Assembly: GCF_002086485.1 (NCBI RefSeq)
Contig: NZ_MVHF01000042.1
Location: forward strand, 1-64,000
From: Mycobacterium aquaticum
GTDB taxonomy: Bacteria; Actinomycetota; Actinomycetes; Mycobacteriales; Mycobacteriaceae
DNA: 64,000 nt
Direction: 5' to 3'
Below, one piece after another: positions 48,549 through 57,072 of this stretch. A program made the translations under genes and the position numbers. How positions within the stretch are numbered: the first letter of the stretch is position 1; each line of letters starts with the position of its first letter. The notes beneath the pieces were generated by a model. It was not told the DNA's origin. It did not search any database and was given only the letters and a program-made list of their open reading frames with translations.

Positions 48549-49859
48549 CTACCGGATCGCCGCGCGCACTTCCTGCACCGCGGCGTCGATTTCACCGTGC
48601 GCCACCGTCAACGCAGGCCGGAACCGCACACTATGACTGCCGCTGGGCAGCATGATGACGTGCCGGTCCCACAGCCGGCCGATCAGCGCATCCCGCTCGG
48701 CGGGCGTCGGCAGACTGAATGCACACATCAACCCTCGCCCGCGAGGATCGAGCACCAGATCCGGAAAATCATGCGCCAGCTCATGCAGTCGGCCGAGCAG
48801 ATAGCGGCCGGTCGACGCGGCGCGGTCCAGCAGCCCGTCGCTCTCGATGACTTCAAGGATGCGCCGCGAGCGGACCATGTCGGCCAGGTTGCCGCCCCAC
48901 GTGGAGTTGATCCGCGAACTCACGGTGAACACGTTGTCGGCGACTTCGCTGACGCGGCCGCCCGCCATGACGCCACACACCTGCGTCTTCTTCCCGAACG
49001 CCACGACATCGGGAGTCACACCCAATTGCTGGTAGGCCCAAGCGGTCCCGGTGATCCCGCACCCCGTCTGAACCTCGTCGAAAATCAGCAGGGCGTCGAA
49101 CTCGTCGCACAAATCGCGCATCGCGGCGAAGAACTCCGGGCGGAAATGCCGGTCCCCGCCCTCCCCTTGGATCGGCTCGGCCAGGAAGCACGCGATGTCG
49201 TGCGGAGCCGCCTCGAAGGCCACCCTCGCCTGACGCAGCGATTCGGCTTCCAGCTCATCCATGTTCGCGTCCGGCCTCAGGTATGGCGCGTCGATGCGGG
49301 GCCAGTCGAACTTGGGGAAGCGGGCCACCTTGTTGGGATCGGTGTTGGTCAGCGACAACGTGTACCCGCTGCGCCCGTGAAAAGCCCCACGCAGGTGTAA
49401 CACCTTGCCGCCCAACGCCGGATCGATACCGCGCGCCTCGTTGTGCCGGCTCTTCCAGTCGAATGCCACCTTGAGTGCGTTCTCGACGGCCAGTGCGCCA
49501 CCGTCGACGAAGAACAGGTGCGGCAGGGCCGGGTCACCGAGAACCCGGCGGAAAGTGTCGACGAAGCGTGCCATCGGCACGCTGTAGATGTCGGAGTTGC
49601 TCGGCTTGTTCAGCGCGGCCTGCAGCAACTCGGCATGGAACGTCGCATCGTCGGCCAGAGCCGGATGGTTCATTCCCAGCGCCGACGACGCGAAGAACGT
49701 GAACATGTCCAGGTAGCGCTCACCGGTGGTGGCATCCACCAGATACGAACCCACCGACCGGTCCAGGTCGAGCACGAAGTCGTAGCCGTCGGTCAGGATG
49801 CTGCGAGCGAGGACTTCGCGCACACGACCGGGCGTGATGGATGTCAGCACGGCAGTCAT
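48549..49859 (-). CDS. lat: L-lysine 6-aminotransferase
   Basis: 436 residues of class-III PLP aminotransferase. YLVDATTGERYLDMFTFFAS, RGAFHGRSGYTLSLTNTDP, the cofactor Asp in LIFDEVQTGCGITGTAWAY and the Schiff-base Lys in FGKKTQVCGVM are all present, as in M. tuberculosis Rv3290c. The enzyme moves the epsilon amino group of lysine to 2-oxoglutarate, giving alpha-aminoadipate semialdehyde/piperideine-6-carboxylate. It lies directly downstream of lrpA and close to pcd, which carries out the next step. The gene is known to respond to starvation in M. tuberculosis. Confidence 0.95.
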   Translation of the reverse strand: MTAVLTSITPGRVREVLARSILTDGYDFVLDLDRSVGSYLVDATTGERYLDMFTFFASSALGMNHPALADDATFHAELLQAALNKPSNSDIYSVPMARFVDTFRRVLGDPALPHLFFVDGGALAVENALKVAFDWKSRHNEARGIDPALGGKVLHLRGAFHGRSGYTLSLTNTDPNKVARFPKFDWPRIDAPYLRPDANMDELEAESLRQARVAFEAAPHDIACFLAEPIQGEGGDRHFRPEFFAAMRDLCDEFDALLIFDEVQTGCGITGTAWAYQQLGVTPDVVAFGKKTQVCGVMAGGRVSEVADNVFTVSSRINSTWGGNLADMVRSRRILEVIESDGLLDRAASTGRYLLGRLHELAHDFPDLVLDPRGRGLMCAFSLPTPAERDALIGRLWDRHVIMLPSGSHSVRFRPALTVAHGEIDAAVQEVRAAIR

Positions 49860-49911
49860 GGCGCCATTTTAGCGCGATCTTTACGTTTGAGCTGGTTGAC
49901 AACCGGAATAG

Positions 49912-50376
49912 TTACGGAATGTAGTTCCGTCCGGTGTAAAATGTCTGAAGAATCACGGTACTCCGGGTGCGCACGTTGGCCGCAGTCCTGATCCGTTGCA
50001 GCAAGTCCTCCAGCGCCCGCGCTGACGCGACCCGCACCTGCAGGATGTAGCTCTCCTCGCCTGCCACCGAGTGGCACGATTCGATTTCGGGGATGCTCTC
50101 CAAGCGGGCGGGCGCATCATCGGGTTGAGAGGGATCGAGAGGAGTGATGGCCACGAACGCCGAGAGCATGTTGCCCAGCGCCTCGGGGTTGAGCCGCACC
50201 GAATACCCGGTCACCACCCCGCGCGCCTCCAGCCGCCGCACGCGCGCCTGCACCGCCGACACCGACAGCCCGGCGACCGAGGCCAGATGCGCAAGCGTGG
50301 CCCGGCCGTCGGCCACGAGCTCACGAACCAGGATCCGGTCGATCCCGTCCAGAGGTTGTTCGTCCGGTTCACCCAT
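49912..50376 (-). CDS. lrpA: Lrp/AsnC family transcriptional regulator
   Basis: 154 residues. An AsnC-type winged HTH is at the N terminus (LDGIDRILVRELVADGRATL and SVSAVQARVRRLEARGVVTG) and a RAM effector domain at the C terminus (AFVAITPLDPSQPDDAPARL, IPEIESCHSVAGEESYILQV). It corresponds to M. tuberculosis LrpA (Rv3291c), which forms octamers and binds amino acids. It is divergent from pcd with a 59-base spacer and upstream of lat by 52 bases, the layout of a local regulator of lysine catabolism. The ATG at 50376 avoids a long unsupported leader. Confidence 0.92.
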   Translation of the reverse strand: MGEPDEQPLDGIDRILVRELVADGRATLAHLASVAGLSVSAVQARVRRLEARGVVTGYSVRLNPEALGNMLSAFVAITPLDPSQPDDAPARLESIPEIESCHSVAGEESYILQVRVASARALEDLLQRIRTAANVRTRSTVILQTFYTGRNYIP

Positions 50377-50435
50377 GGCCCGCACTGTAACCCCTTGACC
50401 CCGATCCGATTCCGGGCAGATCAGAAAGGCGCACG

Positions 50436-51986
50436 ATGACCACGACCGAACGCACCGAGTTGCCCACCGCCGATGACCTGCGCCTGCAGGTGCGTCAGGC
50501 CTTCGAGTCCATCGGCGCAACGGTCACACTGGGCCCGCCCGGAGCCCATCCGGCGAGGCTCCCCGCCAGTACACCGATCACCGGCGACGTGCTGTTCACC
50601 ATCGCCGAGGACACTCCCGAACGAGTCGATGCAGCCATCGCGGAAGCCGCACAAGCTTTTTCGACGTGGCGAACCACACCCGCACCGGTACGCGGCGCGC
50701 TGGTGGCCCGGCTCGGTGAACTGCTCGTCGAGCACAAGGGCGCACTTGCGGCGCTGGTTACCATCGAGGCCGGGAAGATCGTCTCGGAGGCCCTCGGCGA
50801 GGTGCAGGAGATGATCGACATCTGCCAGTTCGCCGTCGGGCTGTCCCGGCAGCTCTACGGGCGCACCATCGCCTCCGAACGGCCGGGCCATCGACTCATG
50901 GAGACCTGGCACCCGTTGGGCGTCGTCGGCGTCATCACCGCCTTCAACTTCCCTGTCGCGGTGTGGGCATGGAACACCGCCGTCGCGCTGGTGTGCGGCG
51001 ACACCGTGGTGTGGAAGCCCTCCGAACTGACGCCACTGACCGCCATCGCCTGCCAGGCCCTGATCGAACGGGCAGCCTCAGATGTTGGAGCACCGGCGTC
51101 GGTGAGCCGACTGGTTCTCGGCGGCCGGGAACTGGGCGAACGCCTCGTCGACGACCCGCGGGTGGCGCTGCTCAGTGCGACCGGCTCGGTGCGGATGGGC
51201 CGGGAGGTCGGTCCGCGGGTGGCAGCCCGGTTCGGCAAGGTCCTGCTGGAGTTGGGCGGCAACAACGCGGCCGTGGTCACCCCATCGGCGGATCTCGACC
51301 TGGCAGTACGCGCCATCGTCTTCTCCGCCGCGGGTACCGCCGGGCAACGGTGCACCACCCTTCGCCGGCTGATCGCGCACAGAAGCGTCGCCGACGAATT
51401 GGTGTCGCGGATCGTCGCGGCCTACCGAAGTCTGCCGATCGGCGCACCGGGAGCCGACGGCACGCTCGTCGGCCCGATCATCCATGCGCGTGCCTACCGC
51501 GACATGGTGGGTGCGCTGGACCAGGCCCGCGCCGACGGCGGTGAGGTGTTCGGCGGAGAACGCCACGACATGGGTGATGAAGCCGCGTACTACGTGGCAC
51601 CCGCGGTGGTGCGGATGCCCGCTCAGACCGCCGTGGTGCACAACGAGACGTTCGCTCCGATTCTCTACGTGCTCACCTATGATTCCCTCGACCAAGCCAT
51701 CGCGTTGAACAACGAGGTGCCGCAAGGTCTTTCATCGGCCATCTTCACCACCGATGTACGCGAGGCCGAGCGGTTCCTCGCCGCCGACGGATCGGACTGC
51801 GGTATCGCCAACGTGAACATCGGCACGTCCGGTGCCGAGATCGGCGGCGCATTCGGCGGCGAGAAACAAACCGGCGGCGGCCGGGAATCCGGATCGGACG
51901 CCTGGAAGGCCTACATGCGCCGCGCCACCAACACCGTCAACTACTCGTCAGAGCTTCCCCTGGCCCAGGGCGTGCACTTCGGTTAG
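50436..51986 (+). CDS. pcd: L-piperidine-6-carboxylate dehydrogenase
   Basis: 516 residues of the aldehyde dehydrogenase superfamily, ALDH7-like. Catalytic Glu is in KVLLELGGNNAAVVTPSADL and catalytic Cys in AGQRCTTLRRL, with NAD-site GVVGVITAFNFPVAVWAWN and the substrate segment GGEKQTGGGRESGSDAWK. The enzyme oxidises alpha-aminoadipate semialdehyde/piperideine-6-carboxylate to alpha-aminoadipate, the step after Lat. Its divergent neighbour is lrpA, as in M. tuberculosis (pcd, Rv3293). It converges with the small secreted protein, 7 bases apart. Confidence 0.94.
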   Translation: MTTTERTELPTADDLRLQVRQAFESIGATVTLGPPGAHPARLPASTPITGDVLFTIAEDTPERVDAAIAEAAQAFSTWRTTPAPVRGALVARLGELLVEHKGALAALVTIEAGKIVSEALGEVQEMIDICQFAVGLSRQLYGRTIASERPGHRLMETWHPLGVVGVITAFNFPVAVWAWNTAVALVCGDTVVWKPSELTPLTAIACQALIERAASDVGAPASVSRLVLGGRELGERLVDDPRVALLSATGSVRMGREVGPRVAARFGKVLLELGGNNAAVVTPSADLDLAVRAIVFSAAGTAGQRCTTLRRLIAHRSVADELVSRIVAAYRSLPIGAPGADGTLVGPIIHARAYRDMVGALDQARADGGEVFGGERHDMGDEAAYYVAPAVVRMPAQTAVVHNETFAPILYVLTYDSLDQAIALNNEVPQGLSSAIFTTDVREAERFLAADGSDCGIANVNIGTSGAEIGGAFGGEKQTGGGRESGSDAWKAYMRRATNTVNYSSELPLAQGVHFG

Positions 51987-51993
51987 CGCCCGG

Positions 51994-52269
51994 TCAACCT
52001 TCGGGTTCGCACTCGACGTCGACATAGACGGTGGTGAACCGCGGCGCGGCGACCTGCGTGCCGACCGGCACCCCGTGTACGCCGGTCACCGTGCATTGTG
52101 ACAGCGGCACCCCGTTGGCGCCGTTGACCTGAACCGAGTAGCCGGCTTCGGTCAAGTCCCGCACCACATCCGGGGCCTTCATGCCCCCGGTCGGTGCCGC
52201 CACGGCCACCCCGGTCAAGCCCACCACGGCGAACGCGGTCGCAGCCAGTGCACATATCGATCTGTTCAT
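51994..52269 (-). CDS. Small secreted protein, PASTA-like
   Basis: 91 residues. A good signal peptide (MNRSICALAATAFAVVGLTG, cleavage after VAVAA) leads to a 65-residue mature protein with two cysteines. APDVVRDLTEAGYSVQVNGANG resembles one PASTA repeat, the fold that binds peptidoglycan stems or beta-lactams. A GGAGG site precedes the ATG. Single small PASTA-like secreted proteins are frequent in mycobacteria and uncharacterised. Confidence 0.75.
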   Translation of the reverse strand: MNRSICALAATAFAVVGLTGVAVAAPTGGMKAPDVVRDLTEAGYSVQVNGANGVPLSQCTVTGVHGVPVGTQVAAPRFTTVYVDVECEPEG

Positions 52270-52327
52270 CTCCGGACCTCCTGCACAAGTCCCTCGACAA
52301 TCGATATGCGCGACGGTTACAGCGTCC

Positions 52328-53047
52328 TCACGCCGGTTGCGCCGGCGGTGCGGGCGCCAACACCTCGATGACACCGTCGTGCTCCCGAACATCGAAGTGC
52401 GGCAACGGTTTCGGAGCAATCGGCAATTGGTGGGTGAGCACCTGACCGGCAGGTGAGAACGAGGTGACGTGGCACGGGCACCGCAGACTGTCGGCGGAGT
52501 CGTCGAACCACAACTTGCATCCCTGATGCGTGCACACCCCGGACACCGCTTCCACGCGGCCCCCGGCAGCCCGCCGCACGAATCCCGACACGGTTCCCAG
52601 ATCGAACGGCAGAACCGACCCCTCGTTCAGCTCTGCACTTCTCGCCACCGGCAGCCAGGCACCGTCGTTGGGGACCAGCTGGGAGCTGTCGGCCTCGTGC
52701 GAGTCGGTCGGGGCGCGCCGCCCGGTGACCACATGATCGATGGACACGGCGGCGACGGCGGCGGTGGCCGCCGCGGCGGTGCCGACGATGACCTGCCGAC
52801 GCGTGGCCGACGCCCCCTGCCGAGCGGCGGCCGGCTCCTCCGGCTGCTCGTGGGAAAGCTGTTGGGCGATACGGCTCTTGAGGCCGTCGACAAACTCCGG
52901 CCTCGGCTCGTCGGCACCGGGTCGGGCTGCCCGCAGCTCGATCGCGGTACGGATCTGCGCAGCCTCGAAGTCGTCGGCGGGGAAGGACTCCGGTCGCCGG
53001 CCGGCGAGTAGATCGTCGACGTATTTGCGTACCCCGCGCCTGGTCAC
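52328..53047 (-). CDS. Rieske [2Fe-2S] protein with cytoplasmic N-terminal domain, partner of an ECF sigma factor
   Basis: 239 residues. Residues 1-80 form a soluble helical region; residues 82-105 hold a Tat-like twin-arginine stretch (ATRRQVIVG) plus a hydrophobic helix; residues about 120-239 are a Rieske domain with box I C172-T-H174-x2-C177 and box II C190-P-C192-H193. All cluster ligands and the disulfide pair are present. The domain should face outside the membrane. The GTG overlaps the sigma-factor stop (GTGA). Anti-sigma genes usually sit exactly there, so the N-terminal region may bind the sigma factor and the cluster may sense redox state; that is inference. Confidence 0.82.
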   Translation of the reverse strand: MTRRGVRKYVDDLLAGRRPESFPADDFEAAQIRTAIELRAARPGADEPRPEFVDGLKSRIAQQLSHEQPEEPAAARQGASATRRQVIVGTAAAATAAVAAVSIDHVVTGRRAPTDSHEADSSQLVPNDGAWLPVARSAELNEGSVLPFDLGTVSGFVRRAAGGRVEAVSGVCTHQGCKLWFDDSADSLRCPCHVTSFSPAGQVLTHQLPIAPKPLPHFDVREHDGVIEVLAPAPPAQPA

Positions 53048-53583
53048 GGTGCCCCTCCCTCGTTGATCTGAGCTGCCAGTCGCAGCGCGCGGTGTTGCAG
53101 GACCTTTGCGTTGGCGACGCTGACCCCCATGTCGTTCGCCGACTCCCGCACCGAGCGCCCTTGCAGGAACCGCAATTCCAGCACGCGCCGGTACTGCGGC
53201 GGCAGTTGGGCCAGCACACCGGCCACGCGTTGCGGCGCCGTGCTGCTGACCGCTTCGTCGTCCGTGGCGGCTTCCAGGGCGTCGATGTCGTCGATTGCGG
53301 TGATCTCCCGTCCCATGGTGGCCCGCCAGTGCGCGGCCAGCACCGTCCGGGCGGTAGCGCGCAGATATGACCGGACCTCGGCCACGCTGGCCGTGAGCCG
53401 CAACGGCCGCAACGCGGCCAGGAACACTTCCGAGGTGAGATCCTCGGCGTCGGCCCGGCTGCCCAGCCGGGCATAGAGCATCCGGTACACCCACGTCACG
53501 TTGTCGTCATACACCGATTCCCAGCTCGGGTAACAGGCATCCGGTACCAACCGCAGCTCGGGTCGGTCACGTTGGGCCGACAT
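53044..53583 (-). CDS. ECF-type RNA polymerase sigma factor
   Basis: 179 residues. Region 2 contains WVYRMLYARLGSRADAEDLT and SEVFLAALRPL, region 4 RVAGVLAQLPPQYRRVLELR and QGRSVRESANDMGVSVANAK, with a linker of about 45 residues. This is the minimal group-4 (ECF) architecture. GGAG precedes the ATG at 53583; an ATG at 53598 is too close to AGGG. Translational coupling to a membrane Rieske protein suggests extracytoplasmic redox signalling. The divergent cupredoxin operon is the obvious candidate target. Confidence 0.9.
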   Translation of the reverse strand: MSAQRDRPELRLVPDACYPSWESVYDDNVTWVYRMLYARLGSRADAEDLTSEVFLAALRPLRLTASVAEVRSYLRATARTVLAAHWRATMGREITAIDDIDALEAATDDEAVSSTAPQRVAGVLAQLPPQYRRVLELRFLQGRSVRESANDMGVSVANAKVLQHRALRLAAQINEGGAP

Positions 53584-53819
53584 CGAGTTTCTCCGCATGT
53601 CCCTGCATGGATTTCTGCGCCGTCACCGGCCTTCCGCCTTTCGTCGTGCGGGAGCTCCGCACACCTAGGTAGGAGGGTGGGTTACATGTGACCGCGCACC
53701 ACACTCGTCAAGCATCCTCCCGAGGCGGTCTGCGAGAGCGGAAATCCACCGGCCCGTGTAACCCCGATCGCTATCTCGTGGTGACCGTTCTGCACCGTTT
53801 TCCAACCGGAGGTTCCGTC

Positions 53820-54311
53820 ATGTTCCGACGATCCCGAACAAGCGCCGTCGTCGCCGCCGCGGTGATGACGGCGGCCGCACTGGCGGCGTGCTCGAATACG
53901 CCGTCGGCGACACCATCGTCGGCGCCGCCGACGGTGAACTTCGGCGCCAACGGGGGCACCTCGGTCGGTATGGCCCCGATGCAGGGCATGGCGCCGATGA
54001 ACCCGGCGGCACCCGCGGCCCCTGCGGAGGCACCGGCAGACACGTCGTCGGCGCCGGTGTCAGGTACAGCGGTGAGCATCAACAACTTCGCATTCGTACC
54101 AGCCACCCTGACGGTGCACCGCGGCGACACCGTGACGTGGACCAATCACGACGAGGAACCACACACCATCGCTGCCAACGACGGCTCGTTCCACTCCCCC
54201 GGCATGGACGCCAATGCCACCTACACCTACACGTTCACGAACGCAGGCAATTATGACTACATCTGCAGCATCCATCCGTTTATGCACGGAACCGTGGTGG
54301 TGACGCCATGA
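53820..54311 (+). CDS. Cupredoxin-domain lipoprotein
   Basis: 163 residues. A lipobox (ALAAC, Cys24) follows a basic N terminus, so the protein is lipid-anchored outside. A Pro/Ala/Met-rich linker with repeated GMAPM may help bind copper. Residues about 85-163 are a plastocyanin-like domain with type-1 copper ligands: His in EEPHTIAAND, then Cys, His and Met in YICSIHPFMHG. A GGAGG site precedes the ATG at 53820. It starts a four-gene set with the phosphoesterase, membrane protein and SDR and faces the ECF sigma/Rieske pair. Confidence 0.9.
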   Translation: MFRRSRTSAVVAAAVMTAAALAACSNTPSATPSSAPPTVNFGANGGTSVGMAPMQGMAPMNPAAPAAPAEAPADTSSAPVSGTAVSINNFAFVPATLTVHRGDTVTWTNHDEEPHTIAANDGSFHSPGMDANATYTYTFTNAGNYDYICSIHPFMHGTVVVTP

Positions 54312-55249
54312 ACGATCAGCAGGACGCAAACTCCGACCCGCAGGGCATGACCCGCCGGCAGCTGATCCGCCACGGCGCCTGGTTCGGCGCCGCGGTGGGG
54401 CTCGCCGTCGTCGGCGGTGAGGTGATCTCACATGCCGCCGCCCAGCCCACAGCCAATGTCGCGCGGCCGACACTGCGCTTCGCCCAGGTCAGCGACAGCC
54501 ATATCGGGTTCACCGGCAGTGCCAACACCGATGTGGTCGGCTCCTTCGGCCGGGCCGTCGATCAGATCAACGGGCTCGGCTACACACCGGATTTCGTCAT
54601 CCACACCGGCGACCTGACGCATCTGGCCACCCCTGCTCAATTCGACCAGGTCAAGCAGATGATGCAGGGCCTCAAGACACCGCACGTGTTCACCGTGCCG
54701 GGAGAACACGATTCCGTCGACGACGCGGGCCAGAAATACCGGTCGGTGTTCGGCGCGGGCACTCGCGGCGACGGCTGGTACAGCTTCGACATCGCCGGCG
54801 TGCATGTCATCGGTCTGGTCAACACGCTCAACCTGAAGAAGCTCGGTCACCTCGGACCCGACCAGCTCGAGTTCGTCGAGAAGGACGTCGCGTCGTTGTC
54901 GGCGGACACCCCGATCGTTGTGTTCAGCCACATCCCGTTGTTCGCGATGTACCCGGACTGGGGCTGGGGCACCGACGATGCGACCCAGGCGCTGAGCTAC
55001 CTGCGCCGGTTCTCTTCGGTGACCTGCCTCAACGGGCATGTCCACCAACTGTTCTCGAAGACCGAGGGCAATGTGACGTTCTACAGCGGGACCACCACGG
55101 CGTATCCGCTGCCGCATCCCGGCGACGGCCCGGCACCCAAACCGGTGACCCTGCCCGCCGGGCGGCTGCAGGATGCCCTCGGCATCCGGGAAGTCACCTA
55201 CACCAAGGGCAACACCGCGCTGGCGCTCAAAGAGGAGAAGCTGCAATGA
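54308..55249 (+). CDS. Exported metallophosphoesterase
   Basis: 313 residues. A Tat-type signal is likely (MTRRQLIRHGAWFGAAVGLA with twin Arg, cleaved near SHAAA). The calcineurin-like fold shows all metal motifs: QVSDSHIG, HTGDLTHL, VPGEHDSVDD (Glu in place of the usual Asn), FSHIPLF and NGHVHQLF. Substrate is unknown; the class covers phosphomonoesters and diesters. Its ATG overlaps the cupredoxin stop (ATGA) and its stop overlaps the next start, so translation is coupled across three genes. Confidence 0.87.
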   Translation: MNDQQDANSDPQGMTRRQLIRHGAWFGAAVGLAVVGGEVISHAAAQPTANVARPTLRFAQVSDSHIGFTGSANTDVVGSFGRAVDQINGLGYTPDFVIHTGDLTHLATPAQFDQVKQMMQGLKTPHVFTVPGEHDSVDDAGQKYRSVFGAGTRGDGWYSFDIAGVHVIGLVNTLNLKKLGHLGPDQLEFVEKDVASLSADTPIVVFSHIPLFAMYPDWGWGTDDATQALSYLRRFSSVTCLNGHVHQLFSKTEGNVTFYSGTTTAYPLPHPGDGPAPKPVTLPAGRLQDALGIREVTYTKGNTALALKEEKLQ

Positions 55250-55665
55250 AATTGGATAATGTCGTCGCCAGAGTTGCAGTCAACCTCGGGATCGCCGCCG
55301 GGCTGCTGACCAGCGCAGCCAGCCACGCCTATCTGTACCTGCACGGGTACCAACACATCCCGGCGATCGGCCCCGGATTTCTGGTCCTGTCATCGGTTTT
55401 CGGGGCGCTGGCGGTCCTGATCGCAGTCGGTGGACCGGCGTGGCTGCGGCTGGCCGCCCTGGTCGGGGCGGTCGGCGCGATCGGTGCATTCGGGCTGTCC
55501 CGTTCCACGGGGCTGTTCGGTTTCGTCGAGTACGGCCTTCAGCCGGCTCCGCACGCGCTGATCAGCCTGGTTTCCGAGGTGGTCGTCGTGCTGTTGGCCG
55601 GATGGTCACTGCGGGACCTCGTCGAGATCCCGGCAGATAACCCATTCCGACAGAAAGTCCGGTAA
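55246..55665 (+). CDS. Four-helix membrane protein
   Basis: 139 residues with four hydrophobic segments: VAVNLGIAAGLLTSAASHAY, GFLVLSSVFGALAVLIAVGG, LRLAALVGAVGAIGAFGL and LISLVSEVVVVLLAGWSLRD. SHAYLYLHGYQHIPAIGPG between the first two is His/Tyr-rich and may face a metal or haem site. It has the size of DoxX-like or small quinone/haem proteins but no certain family. It overlaps the phosphoesterase stop by ATGA and belongs to the cupredoxin operon. Confidence 0.75.
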   Translation: MKLDNVVARVAVNLGIAAGLLTSAASHAYLYLHGYQHIPAIGPGFLVLSSVFGALAVLIAVGGPAWLRLAALVGAVGAIGAFGLSRSTGLFGFVEYGLQPAPHALISLVSEVVVVLLAGWSLRDLVEIPADNPFRQKVR

Positions 55666-55674
55666 GCAGATGGG

Positions 55675-56484
55675 ATGCACATCGAAGACCGGGTAGCGAT
55701 AGTCACCGGCGCCGGCTCGGGCATCGGGCGGGCGTTGGCACACGCGCTGAGTGCGGCGGGAGCCCGCGTGGTGGTCGCTGACATCGACCATCCAGGAGCC
55801 GTGGAGACCGCGGAGCTCATCACCGGTTCCGGCGGTGCGGCGCTGGCGGCCCGCGCCGACGCCGCCGCAACCGCCGACATCGAGAACCTGGTCGGACTGG
55901 CCGAGAGCGACTTCGGGCCCGTCGACATCTACGTCGCCAACGCCGGAATCATGGGCGCACCAGGGCTGGGCGCCGACGCGGACTGGGACGTCATCCTCGA
56001 CGTCAATCTGCGCGCTCACATCCGGGCTGCGAACGTCCTTGTGCCCCAGTGGCAATCTCGCGGTACCGGCTACTTCGTCTCGGTCGCCTCGGCGGCCGGG
56101 CTCTTGTCGCAGATCGGCACCGCCGGTTACACCGTCACCAAGCACGCGGCCGTCGGGTTCGCCGAATGGCTGGCGATCACCTACGGCGACGACGGCGTCG
56201 GGGTGAGCTGCGTCTGCCCGCTGGGGGTGGACACCCCGCTGCTCAACGCAGTCCGTGCGGCAGCCGACCCCGACACCCACGCGAGCGCCGAAGCCGTGGT
56301 GCGATCCGGTGCGGTGATCACGGCCGACGAGGTGGCGGCGGCCACCGTCGACGCCATTCGCGCCGACCGGTTCCTGGTGCTACCCCACCCGGAAGTGCTC
56401 GACATGTACCGCCACAAGGGCAGTGACTACGACCGGTGGATCGCGGGCATGCGCCGCTACCAGAGGACACTGCGCAGCACGTAG
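55675..56484 (+). CDS. SDR family oxidoreductase
   Basis: 269 residues of classical SDR: VAIVTGAGSGIGRALAHALS, VANAGIMGAP (NNAG region), catalytic Ser in SVASAAGLLS and Tyr-x3-Lys in GYTVTKHAAVGF, followed by VCPLGVDTPLL. The ATG lies 9 bases after the membrane protein gene, which places it last in the cupredoxin operon, although it may have joined only by proximity. Cofactor preference is probably NAD, given the Asp in VVVADIDH. Substrate unknown. Confidence 0.88.
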   Translation: MHIEDRVAIVTGAGSGIGRALAHALSAAGARVVVADIDHPGAVETAELITGSGGAALAARADAAATADIENLVGLAESDFGPVDIYVANAGIMGAPGLGADADWDVILDVNLRAHIRAANVLVPQWQSRGTGYFVSVASAAGLLSQIGTAGYTVTKHAAVGFAEWLAITYGDDGVGVSCVCPLGVDTPLLNAVRAAADPDTHASAEAVVRSGAVITADEVAAATVDAIRADRFLVLPHPEVLDMYRHKGSDYDRWIAGMRRYQRTLRST

Positions 56485-56495
56485 GCGTGCCGAAG

Positions 56496-56520
56496 GTTAG
56501 CCTGCGCCGATAGTGGGTAG
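56496..56520 (+). promoter_or_regulatory. SigF-like promoter (GTTA variant) for the MPT63-like gene
   Basis: GTTA at 56496-56499, 15-base spacer, GGGTAG at 56515-56520, about 60 bases before the ATG at 56582, with GGAGGAGAGG just before the start. Confidence 0.42.
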
Positions 56521-56581
56521 CGCAAGTGACGGCATGCGACGCACAGCGGTGGCCGCTACCGCGGCAGGAGGAGAGGACCTC

Positions 56582-57052
56582 ATGGATCTTCGGAAGGCGG
56601 CCGTGAGCGCTGCGGAAGCGCTGGCGCAGACCGTCGCGGGTGTGTTCACCCCGGCTCCTGCGTCCGCCTACCCGACCATGAGCAAGCTCGGCAGTGAGCA
56701 ACCCCTGTGCAACGCCGACGGGACCGTCGGCACCGAGTGGAGGATCAGCGCTCTACAGCCCAGTGACGACCCGATGCCGTTCCCCGTCAGCGGCCGGTTG
56801 TGGAAGGTGATTGCGACGGTGACCGCGGTTCATGGTGTGACCACCCCGGTCGTGTCGGACTTCTCTGCGCGCACCGACGACGGGCAGAGCTACCCCGCGC
56901 TGCACAAGGCGCCCAGCCCGCCGGCGCTGAACCCGTCCCCACTGGGTCAGGGCGGCTCGGCAACGGGTGCGGTGTATTTCGACGTCGTCGGCCCGCCGCC
57001 GACCAGCGTCGTCTACAACAACGGCGTGCAGGACCTGCTGATCTGGTCGTGA
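56582..57052 (+). CDS. MPT63/DUF1942 family immunogenic protein
   Basis: 156 residues. The mature part aligns with MPT63: YPTMSKLGSEQ, PFPVSGRLWKVIATVTAV, VSDFSARTDDGQSYP, GAVYFDVVGPPPTSVVYNNG and a final DLLIW, an immunoglobulin-like beta-sandwich known only in mycobacteria and relatives. Unlike secreted MPT63, its N terminus (MDLRKAAVSAAEALAQTVAG) is amphipathic rather than a hydrophobic signal peptide, though APASA before YP looks like a cleavage site. A strong GGAGG site sets the start. Confidence 0.88.
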   Translation: MDLRKAAVSAAEALAQTVAGVFTPAPASAYPTMSKLGSEQPLCNADGTVGTEWRISALQPSDDPMPFPVSGRLWKVIATVTAVHGVTTPVVSDFSARTDDGQSYPALHKAPSPPALNPSPLGQGGSATGAVYFDVVGPPPTSVVYNNGVQDLLIWS

Positions 57053-57072
57053 CCCGCTTCTGGCGCGCGCTC

